From positions 1 to 64,000 of the forward strand of contig NZ_ATZA01000028.1 of the NCBI RefSeq assembly GCF_000427965.1: a stretch of DNA of 64,000 bases, given 5' to 3'. The notes beneath the pieces are model-generated. The model made no database searches. It saw nothing but the letters and a program-made list of their open reading frames with translations, and was not told the origin of the DNA. Position 1 is the first letter of the stretch. Every line of letters begins with the position of its first letter. Positions 8,152 through 17,116 of this stretch are shown here, piece after piece. The stretch is from Olivibacter sitiensis DSM 17696. GTDB lineage: Bacteria > Bacteroidota > Bacteroidia > Sphingobacteriales > Sphingobacteriaceae. Made by a program: the position numbers and the translations under genes.

Positions 8152-9150
8152 TTACTTCTTGAATTTCTCTTGCAAATTGACCAACATATCCGCTGTAATG
8201 GGTTGGCCTTTTTTATTTTTAGAGTAGCCTTGCGTTGTTTTTTTCTGCTGTTGCTGATGTTTGTCGGACGCCGCTGTCACCTTAGTTTTCGGAACAATCT
8301 TGCCCAAAGGGGCAGAGCTGGTTTGTTGAGAAGGGCTACTTTGCATATTAGCTCTCCACCTTGCCCAAATCTTTTCCAGGCAACGCTTAGTATACAAGGG
8401 GAAGTCTCCCTGCATCATCCAAGAGTAATAGGAAGGTTCTATACCGAAGACGTCTTCTACCGCTTTGCCCTTATGCTTACCAAAGCTGAACACCTCTACC
8501 CCATTTTCATCAAACACTAAGCGTCCCGCGAAGTCTACCGGACGGGTCAGATTGGTAAACTCATGCAGTGCCTGCACGTCATTCTGCACAGGGGTACTTA
8601 CCTCACCTTTCTTGTTTTCCCAAGATTGACCTTCATAACGTTCTATTTGAGCTTTTAGCACCTCGTAGGTTGCCCTCACGTCAGCTTCAGCACTATGGGC
8701 ATTTTCCAACGAACTATCGCAATAAAACTTGTAAGCTGCTTTCAACGTACGCTGTTCCATTTGGTGAAAAATGTTCTGTACATCTACAAAACTTCTACCT
8801 TCCAAGTCAAAGGAAATATTATTTCGCAAAAACTCTTCCATTATCAATGGAATATCAAACTTATTCGAGTTATATCCAGCAAGGTCTGCATCTTCCAAAA
8901 ATGCAGCCACCTCTGCCCCTATTTCTTTGAATGTAGGCGCCCCCTCGATATCCTTGTCATATATGCCATGTATGAGTGATGATTCCAATGGAATCGGAAT
9001 TCCTGGATTGACTTTCCACGTCTTTACCTCTTCATCACCGTTCGGCAGAGCCTTTAATATAGAGATTTCCACGATCCGATCGGCCGAAATGTTGATTCCT
9101 GTAGTTTCTAGATCGAAAAATGCCAAAGGCCGCCTTAAATTTAATTTCAT
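8152..9150 (-). CDS. DnaQ-like 3'-5' exonuclease
   Basis: 332-residue protein with an N-terminal DEDDh exonuclease domain: Exo I FFDLETTG near residue 10, Exo II in GYNSNKFDIPLI near 100, and Exo III ENAHSAEADVRAT with the general-base His near 145-155. The middle has a segment (EVFSFGKHKGKAVEDV) found in other bacterial exonucleases of this type, and the C-terminus is lysine- and glutamine-rich. Related to polymerase III epsilon, but a free-standing proofreading or repair enzyme rather than DnaQ itself is likely. The frame opens at a TTG at 9174; the ATG at 9150 starts MKLNLRRPLAFFD and fits the family. Confidence 0.88.
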   Translation of the reverse strand: MKLNLRRPLAFFDLETTGINISADRIVEISILKALPNGDEEVKTWKVNPGIPIPLESSLIHGIYDKDIEGAPTFKEIGAEVAAFLEDADLAGYNSNKFDIPLIMEEFLRNNISFDLEGRSFVDVQNIFHQMEQRTLKAAYKFYCDSSLENAHSAEADVRATYEVLKAQIERYEGQSWENKKGEVSTPVQNDVQALHEFTNLTRPVDFAGRLVFDENGVEVFSFGKHKGKAVEDVFGIEPSYYSWMMQGDFPLYTKRCLEKIWARWRANMQSSPSQQTSSAPLGKIVPKTKVTAASDKHQQQQKKTTQGYSKNKKGQPITADMLVNLQEKFKK

Positions 9151-9204
9151 TTTTATCAAAATATAATATAACAATAAATCTTTTGTAGATGGATGGAACG
9201 AGGT

Positions 9205-9327
9205 TTATCCAAAAATAATGATCCCTAAAGCGATCCCGACAATCATAATGACATAAAGCAATATCTCATTGCTGGCAAAGTGTTTATATTTAGCCCAGAA
9301 ACCAAACTCTTCTTTATTATTCTTCAT
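9205..9327 (-). CDS. Small membrane protein, 40 residues
   Basis: Short frame from an ATG at 9327: a charged head (MKNNKEEFGFWAKYK) followed by one hydrophobic helix (LLYVIMIVGIALGIIIFG) that ends the protein. It is transcribed in the same direction as its neighbours, between the NlpC/P60 gene and the exonuclease. A longer in-frame extension to 9468 overlaps the NlpC/P60 gene and is unlikely. Size and layout suggest a single-pass inner-membrane peptide of unknown role. Reality is supported by composition only. Confidence 0.55.
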   Translation of the reverse strand: MKNNKEEFGFWAKYKHFASNEILLYVIMIVGIALGIIIFG

Positions 9328-9421
9328 GCTTGTGTAGCAATTTTTTTCAAACTTAATCAAATTTGATGCGATATACAATTGTCCATCACCGTCTTGACAA
9401 GAGCAGAATCGTTCCATTTTA

Positions 9422-10042
9422 TCAAAGTATAGATCCGCAACGTACAAAATAAGGATAATACCATGCATCTTTCAAATCACTGATCACAACCCCGCTACTG
9501 GTAGAGACATGCACAAACTTGTTGTTTGCCAAATAAATTCCCACATGGTCAATCATCTTTTTCCCAAACGAAAAAAAAACCAGATCACCTTCTTGCAATT
9601 GATCTTCGTATTTTCTTTTCACCAATTCGGCTTGTTGGCTGGAAATCCTGGGAATGGACTTGCCATATACCTCTTCCATGAGTATAGTTGCAAAGCCAGA
9701 GCAATCTATGCCCCGCTTGGTATTACCCCCATCGGCATGAGGCACGCCCATCCAGTCGTCTATCAGCTCATATAGCGCATAATTATGAAGTTCATTTTCT
9801 TGAACGCCTATCAATTGGGCATAATTTGCCAATAAGGACCCAGATTCCGAACGGACTGTTGACGAATTGTAGACAACCTCTTTTTGAATGGACTCACCTT
9901 TTTTGTTCCTAGCATATACGGCATTCCTGCCTTTGGATTTTTTTCCTTTGTAAACATTGGATGGCAGGCGAACCTGACTGGTACAACCGGTCAATAAGAT
10001 GGCAGATAAGCAGAACAAAGCGATACAACGATTTATTTGCAT
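9422..10042 (-). CDS. NlpC/P60-family lipoprotein (peptidoglycan hydrolase)
   Basis: 206-residue lipoprotein with signal peptide and lipobox LLTGC (Cys about 20), a basic linker, and a C-terminal NlpC/P60 cysteine peptidase domain. The catalytic Cys is in GIDCSGFA near 116 and the His in DHVGIYL near 168, with conserved GDLVFFSF between. Such enzymes cut the D-iso-Glu to meso-DAP bond in cell-wall stem peptides (Spr/MepS-like). Expected location is the periplasmic face of the outer membrane. It lies 29 bases downstream of the mtaB stop on the same strand. Confidence 0.92.
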   Translation of the reverse strand: MQINRCIALFCLSAILLTGCTSQVRLPSNVYKGKKSKGRNAVYARNKKGESIQKEVVYNSSTVRSESGSLLANYAQLIGVQENELHNYALYELIDDWMGVPHADGGNTKRGIDCSGFATILMEEVYGKSIPRISSQQAELVKRKYEDQLQEGDLVFFSFGKKMIDHVGIYLANNKFVHVSTSSGVVISDLKDAWYYPYFVRCGSIL

Positions 10043-10071
10043 AAGGGAACGCTTCCAAACTCCAAACTCAA

Positions 10072-11397
10072 TTAATGCACCAAAGCAGTAGTGCTAGCAA
10101 TTTCGGCAACCTCTACTTCACCCTCACTGGAAATTTCCAACAATGTCACTTGTTGGATTTCATTTACCAACAAGGGATCGTAGGCTGTCCTTACTTTAAC
10201 GTAATTTTTCGTAAAACCGTGCATATACCCTTGCTTTACATCGCTTTCAAATAATACATCGGCATTAGAACCTAGTTGGGATTCGTAGAAAGCTCTTCTC
10301 TTCTTATCGGAGAGTATATGTAGCATTTTGCTCCTGTCGGAGCGATGTGCCCCAGGCACGGCACCTTCCATTTGGGCAGCGATCGTATTCTCGCGCTCCG
10401 AATAAGTGAACACGTGCAGGTAAGATATATCCAGCGAATTGATAAAGTTATAGGTATCCAAAAAGTCCTCCCTGGTTTCGCCGGGAAACCCCACTATAAC
10501 GTCAACACCAATGCAACAATGCGGCATCAAAGCCTTTATTTTCTCTACACGCTCTTTGTACAGCTCGCGCTTGTACCTCCGGCGCATCAATTTCAAGATC
10601 TTGTCGCTACCAGACTGCAAAGGAATGTGGAAATGCGGCACAAAACGTTTGGACTGCGCTACAAATTCGATGATCTCATCGCTCAGCAGGTTAGGCTCAA
10701 TGGAAGAAATGCGAATGCGCTCTATGCCTTCTATCTCGTCCAAAGCCTGCACCAAATGGAAAAAGCGGTCTTCTCGACTGCCATTGCGAATACCAAAATC
10801 ACCAATATTCACTCCGGTCAACACGATTTCCTTCACGCCAGAGGCAGCGATATCGGTTGCCTGTTGCACTATATCGGCAATGGTACCACTTCTGCTTGCC
10901 CCCCTTGCCAAGGGAATGGTACAAAAGGTGCACGAATAATCGCAACCGTCCTGCACCTTTAAAAAAGTACGCGTACGGTCACCCACGGAAAACGAAGGCA
11001 CAAACTGCTTGGTCTCATCGATAGGCGAATGGTGGATAACCGCCTTATCGCTCTTGGTCAGTGCATCTATATGCTCAATGATATTAAATTTCTCGGCAGC
11101 ACCCAGCACCATGTCTACCCCCGGAATCTCGGCTATCTCCTTAGGCTTGAGCTGGGCATAACAACCAACGACGGTCACATAGGCATTGGGCGAATATTTT
11201 AGGGCCTCCTTAACTACCTTACGGCATTTCTTGTCTGCATTGTCTGTTACGGAACAGGTGTTTATGACATATACGTCAGCCTTGTCGTGAAACGCCACCG
11301 TATCATAACCCGCTTGCTGGAATTGCCTTCCGATGGAGGAAGTTTCGGAAAAATTGAGTTTGCACCCCAAAGTGTAAAACGCTACCTTCTTATTCAT
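10072..11397 (-). CDS. mtaB: tRNA t6A37 methylthiotransferase
   Basis: Radical SAM methylthiotransferase that turns t6A37 into ms2t6A37 in tRNAs reading ANN codons. 441 residues. The UPF0004 N-terminal domain has three Cys (TLGCKLN, INTCSV, VVGCYAQ) for the auxiliary cluster; CDYSCTFCTIP near 150 holds the SAM cluster; a TRAM-like domain lies at the C-terminus. The NTCSVTDNADKK sequence is MtaB-like rather than MiaB- or RimO-like. An in-frame TTG sits four codons upstream at 11409; the ATG at 11397 is preferred. Confidence 0.9.
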   Translation of the reverse strand: MNKKVAFYTLGCKLNFSETSSIGRQFQQAGYDTVAFHDKADVYVINTCSVTDNADKKCRKVVKEALKYSPNAYVTVVGCYAQLKPKEIAEIPGVDMVLGAAEKFNIIEHIDALTKSDKAVIHHSPIDETKQFVPSFSVGDRTRTFLKVQDGCDYSCTFCTIPLARGASRSGTIADIVQQATDIAASGVKEIVLTGVNIGDFGIRNGSREDRFFHLVQALDEIEGIERIRISSIEPNLLSDEIIEFVAQSKRFVPHFHIPLQSGSDKILKLMRRRYKRELYKERVEKIKALMPHCCIGVDVIVGFPGETREDFLDTYNFINSLDISYLHVFTYSERENTIAAQMEGAVPGAHRSDRSKMLHILSDKKRRAFYESQLGSNADVLFESDVKQGYMHGFTKNYVKVRTAYDPLLVNEIQQVTLLEISSEGEVEVAEIASTTALVH

Positions 11398-11450
11398 AAT
11401 CAGTTGCAAATTTAGACAAATTGCCTTTCATATACAATTTCAGGTCAACC

Positions 11451-13259
11451 TTAATCAAACTGACGCAAATGCAACTGATAATAAATCCCTTTTTGGGCCA
11501 ATAACTGTTCGTGGCGACCGCGTTCCACGATCTGCCCCTTGTCTATGACGCAGATCTCGTCAGCATTCCGTACCGTAGAAAGGCGGTGGGCAATCACAAA
11601 ACTGGTCCGGCTCTTCATCAATTGGTCGATGCCCTTTTGTATCGCTATCTCGGTGCGCGTATCGATGGAGCTGGTGGCTTCGTCCAAGATCAAAATGGGA
11701 GCATCTGCTATGGCCGCCCGCGCAATATTGATCAACTGCTTCTGTCCTTGACTCAGATTGGACCCATCATTGACCAACAGCGTATCATAGCCCTGTGGCA
11801 ACATAGTGATAAATGAATCGGCAGCGGCAAGTTTGGCAGCCGCTACCACTTCCTCGTCACTTGCATCCAAGCGGCCATAGCGGATATTTTCCATAACACT
11901 GGTGGTAAACAAGTGCGTATCCTGAAAGACAATGGCCAGATTTCTCCTCAGATCGTCCCGCTTTATCTTCTCTATCGAAATTCCGTCTATGGTGATCTTG
12001 CCGCTCTGGATATCGTAAAACCGCGGAAGCAGGTTGATCACGGTAGACTTTCCGGCTCCCGTTTCCCCTACAAAAGCGATCTTATTGCCTTTATAGGCAT
12101 GAAGGGAAATCCCCTTCAAGATCTGTTTATCGGGACTATAGGAAAAGTCGACATGCTCAAATTGTACATCTCCGCTTACCGAAGCTATTGCTACTGCATC
12201 TTCACTGTCTTTGGGTTCAGGCTCCTCATCCATGATGTTGAATATCCGTTCCGCTCCGGCCAGTGCAGATTGCAGGCTGTTGAACTGGCTCGAAATCTCG
12301 TTGATCGGCCTACCAAATTGCCGCGCATACTGCAGAAAGGCTGCCAGCCCACCGATGTCCAACCCACGCGTGATAGCCAGCACAGCCCCGATGATGGCCG
12401 TCAAGGCATAATTGATGGTGCTGATATTGAACATCAGCGGCATCATCAGTCCGGAATAAAACTGTGCCTTCATGGACTGCTGGCCCAAGTGCCCGTTCAG
12501 CTTTTCGAAGTGATGGATGGCCTCCTCCTCATGGCTAAAAACCTTCACCACTTTTTGCCCGGATATCATTTCCTCCACATAGCCATTGGCAGTGCCCAAG
12601 GCAGCTTGGTTGGCCCCAAAAAATTGCTTGCTTTTTTTGATGATCTTTGAAGCCGTAAACAGCATCAGCGGAACCATAATCAAGGATACCAAGGTCAGCA
12701 TCGGACTGATGTATATCATTAAGCCCAGGGTTCCCATCAAGGTAATGCTGCTTATTAACAGTTGGACGACACTGTTGTTGAGTGCCTCGCTCACCGTTTC
12801 GATATCGTTGGTAAAACGGCTCATCAGGTCGCCATGCTGGTGTGTATCGTAGAACCGCACTGGTAGCATCTGCATCTTGCCAAATAGGTCTTTGCGGATC
12901 TGCATCACCGTTTTTTGAGCCATAGAGATCGTCAACCGGCTTTGGGCAATGGAGGCTATAGCCCCTATCAGGTAAATGCCGATCATCAAGAAGGCCATCT
13001 TGGCAAGTCCAGCCAGATTACCCGGCACAATATAATCGTTAATGATCGGGCGGAGCAGGTAAGATCCTCCCAGGTTGGCCAAGGTGTTTACCACCAAGGC
13101 CAGCAAAACCAGCGAAAGCAAGAGCTTTTGACGGCTGAGATATTTCCAAAGCCTGACAAGAACAGCAAGAGAATCCTTGGGCTTTTCCACTCCGATAGCC
13201 TTCCCGCGATTGCCCGGCAGCGAAGCAGGCGCAATTGTATCCGCGTTATTTTTCTTCAT
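11451..13259 (-). CDS. ABC exporter half-transporter, catalytic-site subunit
   Basis: 602-residue fusion of a six-helix type-I exporter domain (about 30-340) and a nucleotide-binding domain. Walker A VGETGAGKST near 400, Walker B with catalytic Glu (LILDEATSS) near 523 and H-loop IAHRLS are canonical, but the signature is LSQGQ instead of LSGGQ. It overlaps its partner by 14 bases. The pair matches heterodimeric exporters (TM287/288, LmrCD type), which move drugs, lipids or peptides outward. The open frame extends upstream to 13490 inside the partner gene; the ATG at 13259 (MKKNNADT) is the sensible start. Substrate unknown. Confidence 0.92.
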   Translation of the reverse strand: MKKNNADTIAPASLPGNRGKAIGVEKPKDSLAVLVRLWKYLSRQKLLLSLVLLALVVNTLANLGGSYLLRPIINDYIVPGNLAGLAKMAFLMIGIYLIGAIASIAQSRLTISMAQKTVMQIRKDLFGKMQMLPVRFYDTHQHGDLMSRFTNDIETVSEALNNSVVQLLISSITLMGTLGLMIYISPMLTLVSLIMVPLMLFTASKIIKKSKQFFGANQAALGTANGYVEEMISGQKVVKVFSHEEEAIHHFEKLNGHLGQQSMKAQFYSGLMMPLMFNISTINYALTAIIGAVLAITRGLDIGGLAAFLQYARQFGRPINEISSQFNSLQSALAGAERIFNIMDEEPEPKDSEDAVAIASVSGDVQFEHVDFSYSPDKQILKGISLHAYKGNKIAFVGETGAGKSTVINLLPRFYDIQSGKITIDGISIEKIKRDDLRRNLAIVFQDTHLFTTSVMENIRYGRLDASDEEVVAAAKLAAADSFITMLPQGYDTLLVNDGSNLSQGQKQLINIARAAIADAPILILDEATSSIDTRTEIAIQKGIDQLMKSRTSFVIAHRLSTVRNADEICVIDKGQIVERGRHEQLLAQKGIYYQLHLRQFD

Positions 13260-14997
13260 TTTCCTTTGTTTGATAAACCTGCGAATAATAGATTTCTTGA
13301 TAAGGATTGCTTTCGCGCAATAGTTCCTCGTGGGTTCCCTTGGCAACGACCTGTCCATCCTCCAAGACAATGATCTGGTCGGCGTGCATGATGGAGCTGA
13401 TCCTTTGGGCAATGATGATGACCGTAGTGGCGGTAAGGTATTTTTTAAGACCTTCCCGTATAGCCATTTCCGTAGCGGTATCCACGGCACTGGTACTGTC
13501 GTCCAGTATCAATATCTTCGGTTTTTTCAATATGGCACGGGCAATGCAGAGGCGCTGCTTTTGCCCCCCGGAAATATTGACGCCCCCTTGCCCCAACACG
13601 GCATGGTATCCTTGCGGGAAAGAACGGATAAACGCATCGGCCTGCGCTATCTCCGCGGCTTGCCGCATCTCCTCCTCGCTGGCCTTTGGATCGCCCCAGC
13701 GCAGATTGTCATATATCGTTCCGGAGAAAAGTTCGTTTTTTTGCAATACCATGGCAATCTGTCCGCGTAGTTCCTTCAGCGTATAGTCCTTTACGGGAAT
13801 CCCATCGATCAGCACGGCTCCCTTTGTTGCATCATAAAGTCTCGGGATCAACTGTACCAGCGAACTTTTTGCAGCCCCGGTGGCACCGATAATGGCTACC
13901 GTACTGTGAGGCCGTATTTCAAACGAAATATCGCGTAAGACATATGCTGGGTTATCTGGATTATAACGAAACCATACCTGCCGAAAGGCGATGCCTCCTT
14001 TCATGAGTACATGGTGATGCCGCAAGGCTTCCGGACCATCGGTCAGCGAGGGCGTTTGATCCAATACTTCGAGCACCCTTTTGGAAGAGGCCGCAGCACG
14101 GGAAAGCATCATCAGGGTCATGGACAACATCATCAGCGAGATAAGTATCTGTATGATATAGCTGATAAAGGACATGAATTGACCTACCTCCATCTTATCG
14201 CCAATAATCTTATTTCCGCCAAACCAGACCACCGCAACGATAGAAAGGTTCATGATAAGCTGCATGACGGGCAAGATCATGATAACGACACCCGATGCCT
14301 TGGCAGCCATTTCCATCAGTTCTTCGTTGGCCATGCCAAATTTTTTCTTTTCGTAATCTTGTCTGACGAAGGATTTGACTACCCTCACGTTGGTCAGGTT
14401 TTCCTGTATGATGCCATTGAGCCTATCCAATCTTTGTTGCATTTGGGCAAAATATGGCAGTCCCTTTTTTAGTAGGTAATAAATGCTGCCACCAAGCACG
14501 GGAATGGAGAACGCCAGTATCAACGCCAGCTCTGCGTTGATTGTAATGGCAAGCAACACGGCGAAAACCAGCATAAAAGGGGCGCGGAACATCAGGCGCA
14601 TGGACATCATCAGCACCTGCTGCAAGATATTGGTGTCATTGGTGATGCGCGTGCTAAGCGAGGCTGAACTGAACCGGTCTATATCGGCAAAAGAGAAGGA
14701 CTGGATCTTGCGGAAGATAGCGTTCCTCAGGTGGGTGACGGAACCAACAGAGGCTCGGGAAGAATAATAGATGTTACCTATATTGGCCAAAATGGCAATC
14801 ACGGACAAAAGAACCATCAATCCCCCTGTCCTGTAAACATAAGGGAGATCACTGTTCTTGATTCCCACATCCACAATATCCGACATGAGCCGAGGCTGCA
14901 GCACTTCGCAGACGACATCGATGATGACCAGAACGGGCGTGATGAAAAAAGCTTGTTTAAAGGGCTTTATAAAAGGCAAATACTGTTTCAGGGACAT
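13246..14997 (-). CDS. ABC exporter half-transporter, degenerate-site subunit
   Basis: 583-residue exporter half with six membrane helices (about 15-300) and an ATPase domain. Walker A reads GATGAAKS (third Gly replaced by Ala), the residue after the Walker B aspartate is Asp rather than Glu (LILDDSTSAVD, near 498), and the H-loop is IAQRIS with Gln for His. The signature NISGGQ is intact. Together with LSQGQ in the partner this builds one degenerate and one active ATP site, the known asymmetry of heterodimeric exporters. First gene of a two-gene operon, with a plausible promoter at 15019-15051. Confidence 0.92.
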   Translation of the reverse strand: MSLKQYLPFIKPFKQAFFITPVLVIIDVVCEVLQPRLMSDIVDVGIKNSDLPYVYRTGGLMVLLSVIAILANIGNIYYSSRASVGSVTHLRNAIFRKIQSFSFADIDRFSSASLSTRITNDTNILQQVLMMSMRLMFRAPFMLVFAVLLAITINAELALILAFSIPVLGGSIYYLLKKGLPYFAQMQQRLDRLNGIIQENLTNVRVVKSFVRQDYEKKKFGMANEELMEMAAKASGVVIMILPVMQLIMNLSIVAVVWFGGNKIIGDKMEVGQFMSFISYIIQILISLMMLSMTLMMLSRAAASSKRVLEVLDQTPSLTDGPEALRHHHVLMKGGIAFRQVWFRYNPDNPAYVLRDISFEIRPHSTVAIIGATGAAKSSLVQLIPRLYDATKGAVLIDGIPVKDYTLKELRGQIAMVLQKNELFSGTIYDNLRWGDPKASEEEMRQAAEIAQADAFIRSFPQGYHAVLGQGGVNISGGQKQRLCIARAILKKPKILILDDSTSAVDTATEMAIREGLKKYLTATTVIIIAQRISSIMHADQIIVLEDGQVVAKGTHEELLRESNPYQEIYYSQVYQTKENEEK

Positions 14998-15018
14998 AAA
15001 ATTGACCGTTTGGACAAG

Positions 15019-15051
15019 CTAAGGTAATTAATTTATGGAATTATCGACAAT
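15019..15051 (-). promoter_or_regulatory. Possible promoter of the ABC exporter operon
   Basis: Reverse strand TACCTTAG (15019-15026) matches TAnnTTTG in seven of eight positions, and ATTG (15048-15051) lies 21 bases upstream as a one-mismatch -33. The start would be near 15013, about 16 bases before the ATG at 14997. Confidence 0.4.
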
Positions 15052-15161
15052 GAGTGAGGGGGAATGATGAAGAGGAATACTACCGATGGAAGAAAAGAAA
15101 GTAAAACTGCTATCGTCTATCCTTTTTGCCTTAGTCTTTTCGCATTAGTCTTTTTCTTGCT

Positions 15162-15169
15162 TACCTTTG
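15162..15169 (+). promoter_or_regulatory. -7 element immediately before mqnC
   Basis: TACCTTTG is an exact Bacteroidota -7 element, but it ends only eight bases before the mqnC ATG. If used, the message would start at or within a base or two of the start codon (leaderless). The -33 position carries TTCG, a poor match. Confidence 0.4.
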
Positions 15170-15176
15170 TACTGGT

Positions 15177-16301
15177 ATGAATACGACTGATTTACTGAAA
15201 AGAGCCCTCAATTTTGATTTCCTTAGCAAGGAGGAGGGTATTTTTCTATATCATAATGCTTCCACGGCGGATCTGAGCTTCGTAGCAAACGAGCTGCGAA
15301 AGATACAGGTGCCCCATGGCAAGGTGACTTGGCAGATCGATCGCAACGTGAATACGACCAATGTGTGCATCGCCAATTGCAAGTTCTGCAATTTTTTCCG
15401 TAGACCGGGACATGAAGAAAGTTATATTACCGATATAGACACCTATAAGCGCAAAATAGAAGAAACCATGCAATACGGTGGCGATCAGTTACTCTTGCAA
15501 GGTGGCCATCATCCCGACCTAGGACTTTCCTTCTATGCAACGCTTTTTAAGCAGCTGAAAGAATTATATCCCGATATTAAGCTGCATGCCTTGGGACCGC
15601 CAGAAATTGCCCATGTGGCCAAGTTGGAAAAAATGTCCCATATAGCCGTATTGAAAGTGCTTAAGGACGCCGGACTGGATTCCTTGCCGGGAGCGGGTGC
15701 AGAGATACTGAACGACAGGGTACGCAGGCTTATATCAAAAGGCAAATGTGGCGGCCAAGAGTGGTTGGATGTCATGCGTGCTGCACACAAGATCAATCTG
15801 CCGACATCAGCCACCATGATGTTTGGTCATATAGAAACCATCGAAGAGCGCTTCGAACACTTGGTATGGATAAGGGATGTGCAGAGCGAAAAACCGGAGG
15901 GGGCTCATGGTTTCATCGCCTTCATACCATGGCCCTTTCAGGATGATGGCACCTTGCTGAAAAGACTACGTGGCATAAGCAATAATGTAACGGGCGAAGA
16001 GTATATCCGCATGATTGCCCTTAGCAGGATTATGCTGCCCAACGTCAAGAATATTCAGGCATCGTGGCTCACAGTGGGCAAACGTGTGGGGCAATTGTGC
16101 CTGCATGCCGGAGCCAATGATTTCGGTTCCATCATGATTGAGGAAAATGTAGTTTCTGCCGCAGGCGCTCCTCATAGGTTCACCTCCAAAACCATTCAGG
16201 ATGCCATCAGGGAAGCTGGTTTTGAACCACAGCTTCGGAACCAAAAATACGATTTCAGGGAAATCCCGGCCACTATGGTGGAACAAGTGATTGATTATTA
16301 G
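15177..16301 (+). CDS. mqnC: Cyclic dehypoxanthine futalosine synthase (radical SAM)
   Basis: MqnC cyclises dehypoxanthine futalosine, the third step of the futalosine menaquinone route. 374 residues. The radical SAM motif CIANCKFCNFFR lies near residue 62, preceded by NVNTTNV, and PGAGAEIL occurs near 165, all typical of MqnC. It works in the same pathway as mqnA and mqnE 9-12 kb away on the opposite strand. Starts at an ATG with no Shine-Dalgarno sequence. scpB follows after about 108 bases of short direct repeats. Confidence 0.92.
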   Translation: MNTTDLLKRALNFDFLSKEEGIFLYHNASTADLSFVANELRKIQVPHGKVTWQIDRNVNTTNVCIANCKFCNFFRRPGHEESYITDIDTYKRKIEETMQYGGDQLLLQGGHHPDLGLSFYATLFKQLKELYPDIKLHALGPPEIAHVAKLEKMSHIAVLKVLKDAGLDSLPGAGAEILNDRVRRLISKGKCGGQEWLDVMRAAHKINLPTSATMMFGHIETIEERFEHLVWIRDVQSEKPEGAHGFIAFIPWPFQDDGTLLKRLRGISNNVTGEEYIRMIALSRIMLPNVKNIQASWLTVGKRVGQLCLHAGANDFGSIMIEENVVSAAGAPHRFTSKTIQDAIREAGFEPQLRNQKYDFREIPATMVEQVIDY

Positions 16302-16400
16302 ATGTGTGAGATATGAGACGTGAGATATGAGACACAAGATCGAGGGCTTGAATATCTCAATACTGACGTCTTGATACTAGCTTCTTGATACTTGATACTA
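16302..16400. repeat. Short direct repeats between mqnC and scpB
   Basis: GTGAGATATGAGAC occurs twice in tandem (16306-16319 and 16320-16333), followed by three copies of TTGATACT (16371, 16385 and 16392). The core AGATATGAGAC recurs at 30415-30425 after the helicase gene, so this looks like a dispersed low-complexity repeat family. No function can be read from it. Confidence 0.6.
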
Positions 16401-16409
16401 AAAAGGACA

Positions 16410-16991
16410 TTGGAAAACCTAGAAGAATATATCGAAGCTTTAATCTTTGCGTCAGAACAGAGCTTGGAGCTATACGACATCAAACAAGTGGTGCGTGAAG
16501 CGCTCGAATACGAAATGTCCAACGAGGAAGCGCTGCAGGCGCTAGATCGTATTGCGCAAAAGTACGAACAGGATTACTTTGCCATACAATTGGTAGAGAT
16601 CAACAATGGTTATCAGTTTCTTACCAAAAGCAAATACCATAAGATTATCAACTACCTACAGGCGCACAAGGCGAAAAAAAAACTCAGTCAATCTGCATTG
16701 GAAACACTAGCCATCATTTCCTATCGGCAGCCCATTACCAAGCTTGAAATTGAGCATATTCGAGGTGTAAATTGTGACTATTCGATACAAAAACTACTGG
16801 AAAAAGACCTTATTGCCATTATTGGTAAATCTGAAAGTGTAGGAAAGCCCCTGCTATATGGCACTAGCGCACTATTAATGGATTACTTCGGGATAAAAAG
16901 TGTGGCAGACCTGCCCAAACTCAAAGACATTGTCAATGAGTCCAATACCATTGGGCAGAATGAAGATGAGAATGCAATTCCAGAACCATAA
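16410..16991 (+). CDS. scpB: Segregation and condensation protein B
   Basis: ScpB forms the kleisin-associated part of the SMC-ScpA-ScpB complex that compacts and separates chromosomes. About 193 residues of two winged-helix domains; family hallmarks are EALIFASEQ near the start, LETLAIISYRQPIT near 100 and KPLLYGT near 150. There is no ATG. TTG codons occur at 16392 and 16410, and the second gives MENLEEYIEALIFASEQ, matching relatives, with AAGGA just upstream. A rho-independent terminator follows the stop. scpA is not in the window. Confidence 0.88.
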   Translation: MENLEEYIEALIFASEQSLELYDIKQVVREALEYEMSNEEALQALDRIAQKYEQDYFAIQLVEINNGYQFLTKSKYHKIINYLQAHKAKKKLSQSALETLAIISYRQPITKLEIEHIRGVNCDYSIQKLLEKDLIAIIGKSESVGKPLLYGTSALLMDYFGIKSVADLPKLKDIVNESNTIGQNEDENAIPEP

Positions 16992-16992
16992 A

Positions 16993-17031
16993 GCAGCGAC
17001 TTTACCATCCAAATGAAGCCGCTGTTTTTTT
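16993..17031 (+). terminator. Rho-independent terminator of scpB
   Basis: Stem formed by CAGCGACTT and the complementary side AAGCCGCTG (one mismatch) directly after the scpB stop, followed by seven T. Confidence 0.65.
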
Positions 17032-17116
17032 GTTATTTTATCTTTGAATTTTAAAATTGTTCGTATTTTTACATGAGCAAACAAAACAAAAAACCATAGC
17101 TGAATAAGAAAGAATA

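Noticed and set aside
9328-9468. N-terminal extension of the 40-residue membrane protein
   Set aside because: It overlaps the NlpC/P60 gene in another frame and lacks the look of the short conserved protein.
10345-10962. 205-codon forward frame opposite mtaB
   Set aside because: Antisense to conserved radical SAM sequence; no recognisable domain.
13260-13490. N-terminal extension of the second ABC subunit
   Set aside because: It lies inside the partner gene in another frame and is unrelated to exporter N-termini.
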